From assembly GCF_002078875.1 (NCBI RefSeq), contig NC_034410.1:80030333-80094332 (forward strand): 64,000 nt of DNA. The letters run 5' to 3'. This document shows, in pieces, positions 35,439-47,900 of the stretch. The position numbers and the translations under genes are program-made. How positions within the stretch are numbered: position 1 is the first letter of the stretch; every line of letters begins with the position of its first letter. The notes beneath the pieces are model-generated. The model saw only the letters and a program-made list of their open reading frames with translations, did not search any database and was not told where the DNA came from. The DNA comes from Numida meleagris (lineage: Eukaryota > Chordata > Aves > Galliformes > Numididae).

Positions 35439-36332
35439 ATTAACTTATTTGAAGCTCATGGAAATCTGAGTCATTAAATTATGGCTTTTATTTGCAGCAT
35501 AAGGGTTATTTCTGTCAGTGCCCCTCCTGTCCCTACAGTTCTCCCCTTGCTTCCTGTACATACACTTTCTTTCTTTTATCCACATTTTCTCAGTGAAATG
35601 CTTATTGTTATACCCTACAGTGCACAGGCTGGACTACAAAATGGACCACAAAAAGGGCTATGCAGTGATTATCAGCAGTGGTACAGCAGCAGATGATTGC
35701 TTGTATTGCAAGCTTTAGTGAGTTGAAGCATTGCTCAGAAGTGTTTGGATATCTTTTATTAAAAAAACTAATTTTGCACTCTTTTCCACCTTGGTTTATC
35801 ATTATTTTCTAGTTATTGGTTCTCTAATATTTGCCAGAGAGTCATCCTTTCTCTCTGTTTTGTTGCCATCGCATTGATTTTTGTCTTCGACATTAAAGCT
35901 AGTGTTTTAGACAGCAGTTCCTCATTGTAGAACCAGATACTGTAATGCCAGTACTTTTTGTGGTCAGGAATGTATTCTCATTACAAAATTGAAAGAGTCG
36001 GGGTTGTATTTGAAGTTTTAACTTCCTCCTAACTCCTGTCCTCTGGTAAGTTTTCTTAGAGAAACAGACCATATGGCGTCAAGTAAAACTTAATCCATAT
36101 CTACTTACTCAACAACGCAAAAGAAACAGTAAATTTTATTCTAATTTCTGAGAACCCACTGGTAAGAAAGTTATTATGTAAAACTGTCTGAAAGTCATTT
36201 ACAGTCATCACAGGGGGTCTATCTGCAGCCTTAATTTGAGATGTGAGATTTTCTATTTCAGCTTACTGCCTTTCAAAACATCTTTCGATAAAACAAAATG
36301 TTTTGCACAAAGAATAAGTTGTAATGTACGTA
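35439..36332. other. Unannotated sequence
   Basis: Nothing was recognised. The 64-71 codon frames lack domains. Confidence 0.45.
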
Positions 36333-36756
36333 AGTCACTCCAAAAGTAATGCCTCCTATTTATTTCCATGGAAACTACAACAGATGCAAGGAGTACAATA
36401 ACATTATTTGGTTGAGACACTCTTCATTTCATGGAGTGACAGCTGCGCATGTCAGTCCAGAGTGTGGCTTGTCATTTACATCATTGTCACTTGTGCTGAA
36501 ATGCACCACGATGAAAGTCAGTGGGTGCCATTTTTTCCATGTGAAGGAATTCAGTGACACACTTTTGCTTCATACCCACTTCCATGTCAGACGCCATTTT
36601 GTCAGACTGCCCCTCTGCTGTTATCTGTCACACAGCAAAAAAATGCAACAGAATATTGGTGGGAAGGTTCAATCTCTACTGCCATACCACCAACATCCGC
36701 TTCTGATGTTGTGGCCCAACATAATAACATAGAAGGCATTACTTTCAGAGTAGCCT
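36333..36756 (+). mobile_element. Mariner-derived non-autonomous element (Galluhop-like)
   Basis: The left end GTCACTCCAAAAGTAATGCC and the right end GGCATTACTTTCAGAGTAGCC are imperfect inverted terminal repeats of about 27 bp. The interior (for example TTATTTCCATGGAAACTACA) matches the first part of the avian mariner known as Galluhop/Mariner1_GG, as far as I recall it. At about 424 bp it is too short for a transposase, and the 127-codon frame inside does not read as one. It is an internally deleted, non-autonomous copy. A TA dinucleotide precedes the left end; the right TA is not evident. Confidence 0.8.
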
Positions 36757-39700
36757 GGGGGAATCTGGGGAATGATTACTTATGTTAAGGATTTAGTTCT
36801 ATGGAGATTATGGGAAAATTACTATGATTATATTTCATTAGCTCTAGACTATCCTGCTAAAATATTACTGAAAATTTAACTGATATTTGGTTGTCTTTTA
36901 GCATGGTTGATGTTTTTCTTACACAGTCTGACTGAGGACAGAACTTTGAGTTTTAACAACAGAAAAAAATGTAAAATATTTTCTCACAGAAATTCTCAGT
37001 TGAACGATTTTTCTCTGCGGAATCTTTCTTTCCTCACAGATATTCCTCTCACCTTGTAATTGGAGTTTCTACAAAAAAAAAAAAAATTACACATTATTGT
37101 GTTTGGTCCTCTCATGAAAGTAAAGACGTGATACACACGACAGTGTTGTTATTTGTGTTATGATGGTACTTAATGGCTAATTCAAATGGGTTTGTTTCAA
37201 TTCAGAATAGCTCAAGTTCTCCTTGAAACAGCTTACAACGTTAAGAAGTGGAAGCAAAAAGGGAGAAAGCAGTATAGCCACCCAAGATTTTTTTCAGTTT
37301 TCAAACATGTTCACAATGATGTTAATGGTGGAGAATGCATCCATGCAAATATTTAGCAGATATGAGGGGAGACAAAAACAGAAAAAAATGTAACTTGGAC
37401 ACACGTTTGTAGTTCATAGCGTAATGGGAAAGTGTAAAACAATTTGCTTGGGTTTCTGTTGTAACAAAAAAGTAGAAAATTTATTTATCCCGGAACAAGT
37501 TTCTTAGGCAAATGATTTATAAGTACACATCCAAAGAAACATGTTTCCAGGTGGTTTTCACTAATGTCTGAATGCATCTGGAGTCTTTCTATTTTTCTTT
37601 CTTTTTTTAGCCCAGTCTCATCAATTTCTGTGTATGTCTGGGTGGGTTTATTGAGGAGGATTCTTGGCATTCTGGTTTTAGATTGTGGAAATAATTTAAT
37701 ATTCAAATTCAAACAGATAGACATAGTCTTGAATATTGATCAATTTTCCCGTTAAAAATGCTAATTGAGCCATTACCAGAAGAAGAAAAGAAGACCTAGT
37801 TTCTGTGAGTACCTCTGAATGGAGCCATATCCTGTGGCTGAATATTTCAGGGAGCTGCTATAACTTTGCTAAAGATGACATTTATTAGTTGGGATATAGT
37901 AACACCTGGCCTTGGCCAGACTGGACTGAAGACCTTTGTTCTCATTCCCATGGGGGTAGCCTGCATATACAATAACATGTATACAAGGACGTGCCTGTTC
38001 CTCCGCATCATGCACATACTCTTTGCACTACTTTCACCTGGCTGTCCTTAGCCATATAAGAGTACTGTTGGTTGCATTTCTGAAGTCATATTCAAGTCCA
38101 AATGTCAAAATAAGGTAATAATCTATCTGATTTTCTCCATTTGGTGCATTATACACCTACAGAACACTTAGGTGCCAGGAAAATGCTCAGGGCAGAGCAT
38201 TTAAGCTGAGGCATCCAAAGTAGGCAATGCGAATACTTCCCCTACTAAGCTCTCCACTTTTTAAATAAGATTAATTTCCTCAGCATTTTGAGGAATGCGG
38301 TTCTCAAATACAGAAAAAAACATTTGTTTTTACCCTCTTGCTCACCTCTTTGGTGGTAGCAGGTCTTTCTTCTGATTTTTTTTTTTATTGTTCAAAACTT
38401 CGAAGTTCCAATAACAGAGGAAGGAGGAGCTGCAGACAGGTAGTATTAAGTTAATAATTTGACTTTGAAGACAATACTGTTAATTGAATACAGTGAGAAC
38501 TTCTAATTTTTTCTGCCATTGTTAAAATGACAATGTTAAAACTAGCCAGACAGCAGGGAATACTAGAAAGAATGAAAAACAAATACAACATTAGGGTAAG
38601 TTGCCAGGTAGAAAGAAAGAATTTTAATTACTTTAAGTCTCATTCTTTAAAAAAGATAAATTTAAAGATACTATTTAAGTCTTCCTTTTTTTTTCTGTAT
38701 GCATTTACCTCACTGAAAGTTCTTTTTCAAATGTGCTCATTCTTTATTGCAGCAAGCTTTTACCCAAAAACATAGCTACATGCCATGAAATATAATAAGC
38801 AAAGCTTGGATTTGTTGTTGTTGTTCTTTTCAAAGAATTGATTTTTTTCTCCTTTTGCAATATGTAATAATGAAAGTAATCTTGGTTATGGTAACTCATG
38901 TATACTCTCTTCTCATGAGATCAGATATTAAATTTTGATATATGCATAGTGAGAGTACAAGAATTGATATACTGTCTCATCCACAGAATTTTTTTTTTCT
39001 AATTTTAAGTCAATACAATTAATGCAAGACTTAAATTGCCATGATAAATCAGAATATGACAAAGAACTAAAACATATTCTCCTCAGAACTGATACTTCAG
39101 AAGAACTTTCCCTAATGCACACTTAATGATAAAAACGACCATTTCTCAATTAAGCTGACAGCAGATTACGAAGTTTCATTATGCAAAATGTGGATTTTTT
39201 TTAAAATGCTGGGTAAGTGACAAAGAAACCTTTGAAGAATAATTAATACATTAAAACAAAGGACTTAAGGAGATTGCCAGGCATTAATTAAAAAAAGATC
39301 GGTTAATGATAAGAATGAAAATACTTTTACAAGAGAAAATCATTAATCATTTTTTCTCACTGAAATCAGAGTAGTCCAGAGCCCACAAACTTTATATATG
39401 CTTTATAGTGATACTTACCAAGACCCTGTGTAGTCAAAGCTGAAGTGAAAATTATTTTTGGAGTACAAGTTTTATTAGCTTGTACAATAAAAAGTAAAGA
39501 ATAAGAAAATTTTAGACATTATACAATGTACCAAAACCCCAGGTCTCTCTCTGGATTTTTCATATTTTTTAGTCATCATCATAGATCGCTACTAACAAGT
39601 TTATACTAGAAATATTCCCCCCAGAAATCTCACCCTGTCTACTTGGTGATTATAATTAAAAAAATTAATGTTTATAATAATATATATAATAAAATAAAAC

Positions 39701-42552
39701 ATATAAAATAAGTAATAATTAAAATTAATATTATTAACATGTAAGTATTGATATTAATTTTAAACCCTTGCAGTTAGCATAGAAGAATTTGAAGTACACA
39801 ATATTTTTATTTTAGTATATGTAAACTGTGCAACATAACAGTCTGGCAGGTAGGCTCTCCATTGTCTTCCTAACCTTTTGTTCCTTTTTCCGTGTGCTTT
39901 GGACAACGCACATAACAGGAACACTATCTTGCTTTCTGTGCTTGTTAATGTTGACTGTTTACTTCTTTTAATGTCCTGAAGTGTTCTGGGGTAAGTCTGG
40001 GAGAAAGATTTATTTGTTTTTCATTTTGTACTCCAAGTTTTAACATTGCAATGATGATTGTAAAGCTACAGAACTTGAAGCTGTCATAACTGCATGGCAC
40101 CTTTTGCGGCTTGTTATGCTCAGCATGTCTTCTTTAAGGGGAAACTATGACTGACAGATTGATCCATTACAAAAAAAATGATAAACTATATGTGTTTCAA
40201 GTTTATTAATACATTTTCTATTTTCCCCATGTCACAATAAAGTTGTAAATAAAACAGACTTTACAATTTATAATTTTACATTTTGACTTCTGGAAAAGTG
40301 GCTGAGTTTTCATTTTTCTTCCTTTCTTCCTCCCAAGACGATAATTTGGTAAGACTATATTTCCCAGTGGATAGATAAATAGATAGTTACCATCCATCAT
40401 GGTTACAGTGCAGTACCAGCGTCAGCCAGAAGTGTTATGAAGTGGCAAATATTTATCTAAATTGCAAAGGAAGTATTGGTCTTATCTTAATATTTGCCAG
40501 AATTATTTCCTGAGGTATTTTTTAAAATATATTTGTCAGACACTGATATTTAAGAAGAAATAAATTTACTTCTTTATTGACTTGCTTCTGCAAACCATAG
40601 ATTAGATAGCTATCAACAAGAAATATTTGGTTAATGTCTGTTATTTTACTGAGGAGGATTAAATGATTTGTACTATTTCCTAAAACCAATAATGGTACGT
40701 TTTATCAGACTAACCTAACACTTCTCGCCAAACACTGTTAGCTTTCTACTTCTGGAATGTATTGTTTTCAAAATTTCAGGCTACTGTAATACAACCTTTC
40801 ATTTAGCTTTTAAAATGAAACTCATATCTGTGATTACACAATCCTATTTTGGCATTACACAATGAAATTGTCTCTAGAGTGATATAAACTCTGACACATA
40901 AACCTATCTATGAGGTCTTCTGAAGAAATCTAGAAAGAACCCAGTAACCTTATATGCTTTGTTAGACCTCTAATATATTTGAGGGAGGAGGTTGCAACTT
41001 GAATAGATTGCCATCATGTATCTGTTTTTATATGTATTTAAGCATATTTTCCACAAAAAATTTGGTTTCTCAAGCGTGAAAATCAGATTGTTATGATGCA
41101 AGAACTTGAGTGTTCAGGTAAAAGTACGTCTACCACTGGCACATCTTCTGCATCTGTCATTGCCCTCAAAAGCTTTATGACTAGAGTAAGTGGTTGAGAC
41201 CTAAATCTTCTAAAAAACATCTGCAGTTTAGAAGACCATACAGAGATGCAGCCAGCAGTCTCAGAGCTCTGTGTGTGAATATTCATCCTCCTCTCTTTTT
41301 GGAGCTGCCTTTGAAGCATCAGAGGGCAGATATGGTAAGTGATGAGTGGCACAAGAGTCCTCACCTGTGCCATTATGGCTTTAACCGTATAGGGATCATA
41401 CTTTAAGCCTCTAATATGGAAATGGAAGCTTAGGAGAAGGCAGAGGTTGCCTGTGCTGAATGTTAATTCTTTTTTCTGTGTTGATAGCAGCAGAAACAAG
41501 AGAGTTTCCTTGCTTCCAGAACTATCCTGAAGTTAAAAGCCTGTATTATCCTTCTCCCCACTATATCTTTTACTGATATCTATATCTATTCCTGATTCGG
41601 GAGATTTGTGAGCATTAATGGACCTTCAAAGAGTAATTACATCTAGTTGTCTCATATCCTGAATGAAGGAATATAACAGCCTCAGTTATTGTAGGAAGAA
41701 AAAAATAAAAGAACATATTATCTCCATTTTCTAAAGAGCTGATTTAGGAAAGAAAAAAAAAATAATGTTATTTCATGCCTGAGCCCTTATGTGAGGAACA
41801 GGAATTTGACTCCTCAAAAAGTTTTGCTTGGTTCTTTCTCAGGTACATATGCTCCCAAAACAGACTGATACAAAGAACTCATTAGTCCTCAGCAATTAAT
41901 CCCTTTTTGCTTTCTGTCCCAGATGCAGCTCCTTAGATCTCTTTTGGATGTGACTGTTATCCTCAGACATAGTGTGCCCGGGCACACACTCAGTAGTTAA
42001 GTGTTGCAGTACTTTATAGCCAAGGCTTTCAGCATTCAAAATTAACTTGTCCCTCCAGCAGTCCTACTAGATTGAATCCCAAGCCACACACTCTTGGCCT
42101 TGATGTGTTCCAGTGGGGTAGAAATTACATGCTGACACTGTTCACTGCTTTCAGATTCTTTTTGAGCTGATTGATCAAGGGTACAGGGGCAGGTTCAACT
42201 GTGGCTTCGCATTGCTTTGATATAAGAGAACCAATGGCAACATACAAAAAATGAGCTTGTTCTGGAAGTACAAGGATGACTTTATTTCTTTGTTTGTTTG
42301 TTTGTTTGTTTGTTCAGGCATATCTTTTCAAAGAATATTTCATTGAAATCCTCATTAGGGAGATAGATGATCAAAGCTGGTTCTGCGTTGTCCCTGAGAG
42401 TTTGTCTTCTTTCTATTCCCAGAGCAATTCAGAAAATGCATTGCAACCTTACTATCCTGGATCTTACAAGCAAGAGTTTCAGATAGCTGAAACCTCATCT
42501 AATCAGCTGCTGTCTCTGTTACTTCTACTGCTGTTTGCTACTTGCAGTAATA
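36757..42552. other. 5.8 kb with no recognised gene or repeat
   Basis: AT-rich sequence (an extreme TA-rich patch lies at 39655-39735) without CR1 tails or LTR ends that I could recognise. The 138-codon minus frame at 41083-41499 has no recognisable domain or splice context. A (GTTT)n tract lies at about 42284-42314. Confidence 0.5.
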
Positions 42553-42608
42553 ATAGAATCACAGAATGGCTTGGGTTGGAAGGGACCTCAAGGATCATCA
42601 AGTTCTGA
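42553..42608 (-). mobile_element. CR1 LINE, minimal 3' end (56 bp)
   Basis: AGAATCACAGAATGGCTTGGG, then TTGGAAGGGACCTCAAGG and ATCATCAAGTTC, are the terminal bases of CR1 in minus orientation. Truncation after about 56 bp makes this an extreme 5' truncation. Confidence 0.88.
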
Positions 42609-42873
42609 AGTATTTGTAACATGCTTTCATGACATTTATTTTTAGGAAGAAATTGTAAAATGATCACATGCTATATTTGAGTAATATACACTTGTATGAA
42701 AAGTTACCTTGATTGGGCTGTATATGCTTAGGCACAGTAAAATAGAGCTGCAGTAAGGAGTGAACACTGAGTAGTTGTGCCCACCTTGTCCACATGAACT
42801 CAGTACTATCACATGATATGACAGGAACAAGAATGTTTCTGTTCATGACTGTAACACCCCATACTGTCTGATA

Positions 42874-43250
42874 CAGAATCACAGAATGGTAGGGGTTGGA
42901 AGGGACCTCTGGAGATCATCTAGTCCAACCCCCTGCTAAAGTCAGTTCCCTGAAGTAGGTTACACGGGGAAGTGTCCAGGCAGGTTTTGAATATCTCCAG
43001 AGAAGGAGGCTCCAGAACCTCTCTGGCAGCCTGTTCCAGTGCTTGGTAACTCTCAAAGTAAATAAGATGCTTTTCATATTTGTATGGAACTTCCTGTGTT
43101 TCAGTTTGTGCCCATTGTTCCTTGTTCTGTTGCCAGGCAACACTGAAAAATTCTGATTCCATCCTCTTGATAACTGCCCTTTAGATATTTAGAAGGGTTG
43201 ATAAGGTCCTCTCTCAGTCTTCCCAGGCTGAACAGTCCAGGGGGATATAT
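42874..43250 (-). mobile_element. CR1 LINE, ORF2 C-terminal/3' region
   Basis: Begins AGAATCACAGAATGGTAGGG, then TTGGAAGGGACCTCTGG. It contains AACCCCCTGCTAAAGTCAG, GGCAGCCTGTTCCAGTGC and CAGTCTTCCCAGGCTGAACAG. It is 5'-truncated near 43250, next to the microsatellite. Confidence 0.92.
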
Positions 43251-43264
43251 GCCCCAAAGATAAT

Positions 43265-43436
43265 GGGATGGAATGGAATGGAATGGAATGGAATGGAATG
43301 GAATGGAATGGAATAGAATAGAATAGAATAGAATAGAATAGAATAGAATAGAATAGAATAGAATAGAATAGAATAGAATAGAATAGAATAGAATAGGAGT
43401 AGAATAGACTAGAACAGAACAGAATAAGACAGAACA
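43265..43436. repeat. Two-phase pentanucleotide microsatellite (GGAAT then AGAAT)
   Basis: About ten units of GGAAT are followed by about twenty units of AGAAT, then degenerate AGAAC/AGAATA units, for roughly 170 bp. The degenerate end runs straight into CR1 3'-end text (CAGTTGGAAGGGAACTGC), so the array probably grew out of the CR1 tail. Open frames over it (runs of S-I-L-F-Y on the minus strand) are artefacts. Confidence 0.95.
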
Positions 43437-43645
43437 GTTGGAAGGGAACTGCAATAATTATCAAATCCAAGTGCCTGACCACTTCAGGTATAGCCAAAAG
43501 TTGAAGTATGGTATGCAGCATGCACCTCTCAGTTTATTATCAGTAGCAAACTTGCTGAAGATGTATTCAATGCCTGCATATAGCTCATTGATAAGAATGT
43601 TGAACAGAGCCAGCCCTAGAGTAAAGCTGAAGAGGAAGACAGCCA
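43437..43645 (-). mobile_element. CR1 LINE with internal deletion
   Basis: AGTTGGAAGGGAACTGCAAT, then GTGCCTGACCACTTCAG, is the CR1 3' end. It is followed within 50 bp by AGCAAACTTGCTGAAGATG and ATAAGAATGTTGAACAGAGCC, which belong to the RT region about 0.7 kb upstream in a full element. An internal deletion of the ORF2 C-terminus is therefore inferred. Confidence 0.8.
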
Positions 43646-43791
43646 TCATCAGTCTTAAGTGCTTACTAACATTTTGTAAGCGTCCATTATTGTTTTTTTT
43701 TTCTGTTCTATTGCAGATATTGAGCTTGAAAGTATTGACAGCTGACTGATGATTAATTTTGTGTTACTAAAAATTCATGACATTTCTGTCA

Positions 43792-44925
43792 CGCAATCAC
43801 AGAATGACTGAACAGTCCTAGCTCTTTCAGCCTCTCCTATGAGGAGAGGTGCTTATGTCCCTTCATCATTTTTGTTGCATTTCAATGGACTTTCTCCAGT
43901 TCGTGTACTGCTTGTGCTGGGAGGAGGCAGAACTGGATGCGGTAGTGCAGGTGTGGCTTTGTCAGTACTGAGCAGAGGGCTAGAGTGACCTCCTGCTATC
44001 TGGTGGCAATACTTTGCCTAATGTATACCATGTTACCAGTAGCCTTCTATACATTGTCAGCTCATGCATCTTGGTGCCGTTTAGGACCCCCAAGTCTTCT
44101 GCCAAGTTGCTTTGCAGCTGGGTGGCCCTCAGCCTGTACTGATGCCGGGAGTTGTCTCTCCTAGTTGCAGGAATTTGCACTTCTTGCTGAACTTCATGAG
44201 GTGCCCATCAGCCCAATTCCAGTTTGTCAAGGTCCTTCTGGATAGCAGCCAACCACTCTGGTGTATCTGCCACTCCTCAGTTTTGTTTCATCAGAAAAGT
44301 TTCTGAGGATACACTGTCCCATCATCCAGATCATTAGTGAAAACATTGAACAAGATTGGACCCAGGGGTACATCGTTAGTTACTGGCCTCCAGTTAGACT
44401 TTATGTCATTGCCATGACCCTCTGGGCCCACCTACTAAGGGAGTTATCAGTCCACTTCCCTATCTTCTCATACAGTCCACATTCCATAAGTTTTTATGGG
44501 AGATAGTATCAAAAGCCTTACTGATGTCGTATCCAATGATGACAATGACAATACTCAGTGCTATTCCCTCACCTACTAGAACAGTGATATTATCACAGGA
44601 GTTCATCAGGTTTTCAGGCATGGCTTCCCTTTGGTGAACTGCTTGTCTTTAATGTGCCTGGAGGTGATTTTGAGGACTAGATGCTGCATCATCTTCCCAG
44701 GGACTGACATGATGCTGACTGGCTTGTAGTTTCCTGAGTCCTCGTTCTTGCCCTTCTTGAAGATAGGGGAGACAGTTGTTTTCCTCCAGTCCTCAGGTAC
44801 CTCTACCCATCACTGCATTTACACAAAAATTATTGAGACTTGCCTTGCAATGAAATCAGCTGGCTCCTTCAGCACTTATGGGCCCATGAACTTTCATATG
44901 TCTGAGATCCTTAAATCCAGTGTGT
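43792..44925 (-). mobile_element. CR1 LINE, 1.13 kb, extends into RT domain
   Basis: Starts at CAATCACAGAATGACTGAAC (a tail fused directly to the ORF2 C-terminal part, so the 3' UTR is largely deleted). It runs through post-RT text and RT text such as GTGAAAACATTGAACAAG (near 44340), AAAAGCCTTACTGATGTC (near 44512) and CTTGCCCTTCTTGAAGATAG (near 44750). Stops and frameshifts are frequent. It reaches further 5' than the other copies in this window. Confidence 0.9.
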
Positions 44926-47900
44926 CTGTTTTATCTTAATGATGTGAAATTAACAGTTTTCCCTTGTAATACATTGTTTCTTCATATGCCATGATACAGT
45001 AATACACACCTTGCATCGCGATAATTTACTTTTTTTCCTGATCACTATTGTCTGTGTTCAATTTAGGATGGAAGTTTTTGGGGTTCTCTCTCTGAAGACC
45101 ACACAAAAAAAAAAAAAAACCTCCTTTTTTTTTGTTAGAGATTGACATTTAAAAAAATTACAGAGGTTAGTTTTTTAAAAATACAATCCAGTATTAAATT
45201 ATAGATTCTCCTAGGCTTCCATTTTAGATAATCTATTAAGATATTTCAGTGTGAATTTGTATCCTTTAAATAAATAACCTTCCCCCCCCCACACACACGT
45301 GCATAAAAAAACCACCATGAATTAAGGTCTCTGAAGTATAAAGAGAAAAAAAAAGATAGCATATTATAGCTTTCCAATGCAATTTTGGAAATGCACATAA
45401 TTTTGAATGTAATATACAGTAAATTGAATCAGTAAGTACTAGGCTGTGTTCTTTAAATTATTTGTATTTTGTTGCTATTAATGTCAAGGAGTAATGATTT
45501 CTTTTGCATTTTTTCTATAGCTGCTGATAAGATGTGTCCAGCTAATATCCTATAAATTGGATGAAGCTTATTGATAGTGAGCAGTGTTCATCTATATGAA
45601 CACAGTCACAGACCATCATGGTTAATAATTAAGGAAGTGTTAAATATTATTATTTTATCCTTTTTAAATTTATCCTTTAATTTGGGGTTTGCCTTTTTGT
45701 GTGCGTGCACATTTCATTTCTTCACATTTGCTGTTCACATTGTTTGCATGCTAAGCAGGCAGCACTCTCATTCAGTTATTTTCCTACTAGCTATGTATCT
45801 TTGTATGCAGAAACACTATGTGAAATACCAACCTTAAAAGCAATTGGAAACAGAGACTTCAACTGTGTTAATTAGTAGGAATAAATCACCTAGGAATCCT
45901 CAGTAGACTTGCACCAGCATTGATTTTTCAGTATAAAGGTGAACAGTTTTAAGGTCTCCAACAGGTCCTTCCTAAATCACTAATATCATCTGCCAGAATT
46001 GCAACACTGGAACGTAAATCTCCCATATAAACCCTGTTCATGTCAAGAACAAGACAGAAAAAGGCCACCCAGCATTCTTCAATAATACTTTCTGGAGAAA
46101 GTTTCTTCCAAAACATAGCACAGCAATCCATGGAACTCTTTGTGATGAACAAGGATGCCAAAAAGAGGAGCTTGAATTACAGACCCAGGAATGAATCTAC
46201 CCCCTCTAATAAGTTTTCTATACATTAGAGAAAGAGGAATCAGTCACAGAAATCAGAATCAGTCACTCTTATTTCCTCATCTACTCTTTGCCTATGTGAG
46301 TGCTGAGAGAGCTTGGGTCTCACACGTGGATAACATTCGTCAAGGCAGAGGAGGACAGCAGAAGCCCCAGACAGTGCAAGTTGATGCTTTTTGATCTTTA
46401 CTCCCCTTTTCCAGTATTTATTTCCAAAGCTTCTGTATTCAATGAGTCTCCTCTAACTCTGGCTAATCAAGAACTTCTCAATAGCTTTTTCTACCATTTT
46501 TACAAGATGTGAAGAGGAAATACTTACGGCATTTGTGTCTTAAGAAGGACTCAAACAGTCCCAAGGGAGACCTCCCTTATCAATTTACATTCTTTTCTTA
46601 AGCATATCACTGTATTACACAGTATTACGTATTCATTTTGTGATGAACTTTGAGCTCATAACAACAGCAGTAGAATGTGGAGAATACCCTTATATTTTGG
46701 AATTCTTCCAAATGCTCAATTCTTAATGTCCTTGCTGGTGTACATTACAGGAAAAGTACAAGATCAGACTTTCTGTACTGACATTCCTGTTCCCTCTGTC
46801 AGTGGAAACATTTCAGGAAGAGACCAACCAGCTTCTCAGTGTTGCAAAACCTACTCACTGGAACCGTAGTAGTTGTACAGGTGACATCTTAGAGAAGCCC
46901 TAAGCTGTTCTGATACTGCATTTGTCATGGTAAACCACAAACTGAAAATGCTTCATATAACATATGACTTTAAAGAAGATAGAATCCGAGCCATCGAATT
47001 TATGGTCAGTTAAATATCTTTATGATTAGCAATGGGAAATTTTGGAAGCCACTTCTGCACAATGCAGGAAAACAGAATAAATATAGTTTGCTTAGAAACA
47101 CAATGCTTTTCGCTTTCTTATCAGGATGCTAAGAAAGTTTTTACCTCTAATTATGTTGTCTGAAAAATAAAATGTATTGGTGTCTATTCTAAAGGACAGG
47201 TATATGAAAATCCATCAATTTTTATGTATGGAATAACATAAAATGAGAAGGTTATTTTTTTGCTTTGATTTCCTGCTTCGTTACTTCCAGTCACTGGGGA
47301 AATAAGTTGAATCTGCTCATCTCTTCCTTCTAGTTTACATTTCTTCTCAACAAAAAAAAATAATTGTGTTTTCTAAGCATTTATTTTATTTTCACACAGA
47401 TTAGGTTTTATGTTTCCTGTCTGGCTTTTGAATAATCATGTAGGTAAGATAGCAAACCAAAACAACAACAATAAAGCACAAAGCAAAACCTCTTCATATA
47501 GATGGTACTTCAAAAAGAAACTGTGAGCTTGGAAATCAGAAAAGTTCTTCTTCCCTATAAACTAATTTAGACAGATTTACACTTTATTCCACAGAAAATA
47601 ACATTTTGTTATATCACATTGGGTTTGATGAATTGTAAGTACTCACATACAAAAAAAATCTGTCACAATAAAGCAAAGTAAAAATGATATCTAGAGCATC
47701 AGCATTTCATACAGCTGAGTACTGAAAAAGCTGAATCTTAATACTGCATTCATCATTTTGCTACCTATAGCATTTGAGAACCTCTGAGCTGATTTTGTTT
47801 ATTGTTTTCTTCTTTGGAAAGTAAGACAATCAAGGCATATGAAAGAAAAATCCATTATTCCCCAAAGTATTGCTTAGTAGTTTCAAATATAATGGTATGT

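Noticed and set aside
36349..36732. 127-codon plus-strand frame inside the mariner-like element
   Set aside because: It does not show mariner transposase features (helix-turn-helix, DD34D spacing) and lies in a deleted 424-bp element.
41083..41499. 138-codon minus-strand open frame
   Set aside because: No recognisable domain, no splice or promoter context, and composition compatible with chance in this sequence.
42284..42314. Tandem GTTT units as a possible tandem-repeat array or CRISPR-like structure
   Set aside because: A simple tetranucleotide microsatellite with no spacers.
43101..43521. Minus-strand frames of 110 and 117 codons rich in S-I-L-F-Y and S-I-P-F-H repeats
   Set aside because: They are translations of the GGAAT/AGAAT microsatellite flanked by CR1 text, not a repeat protein gene.
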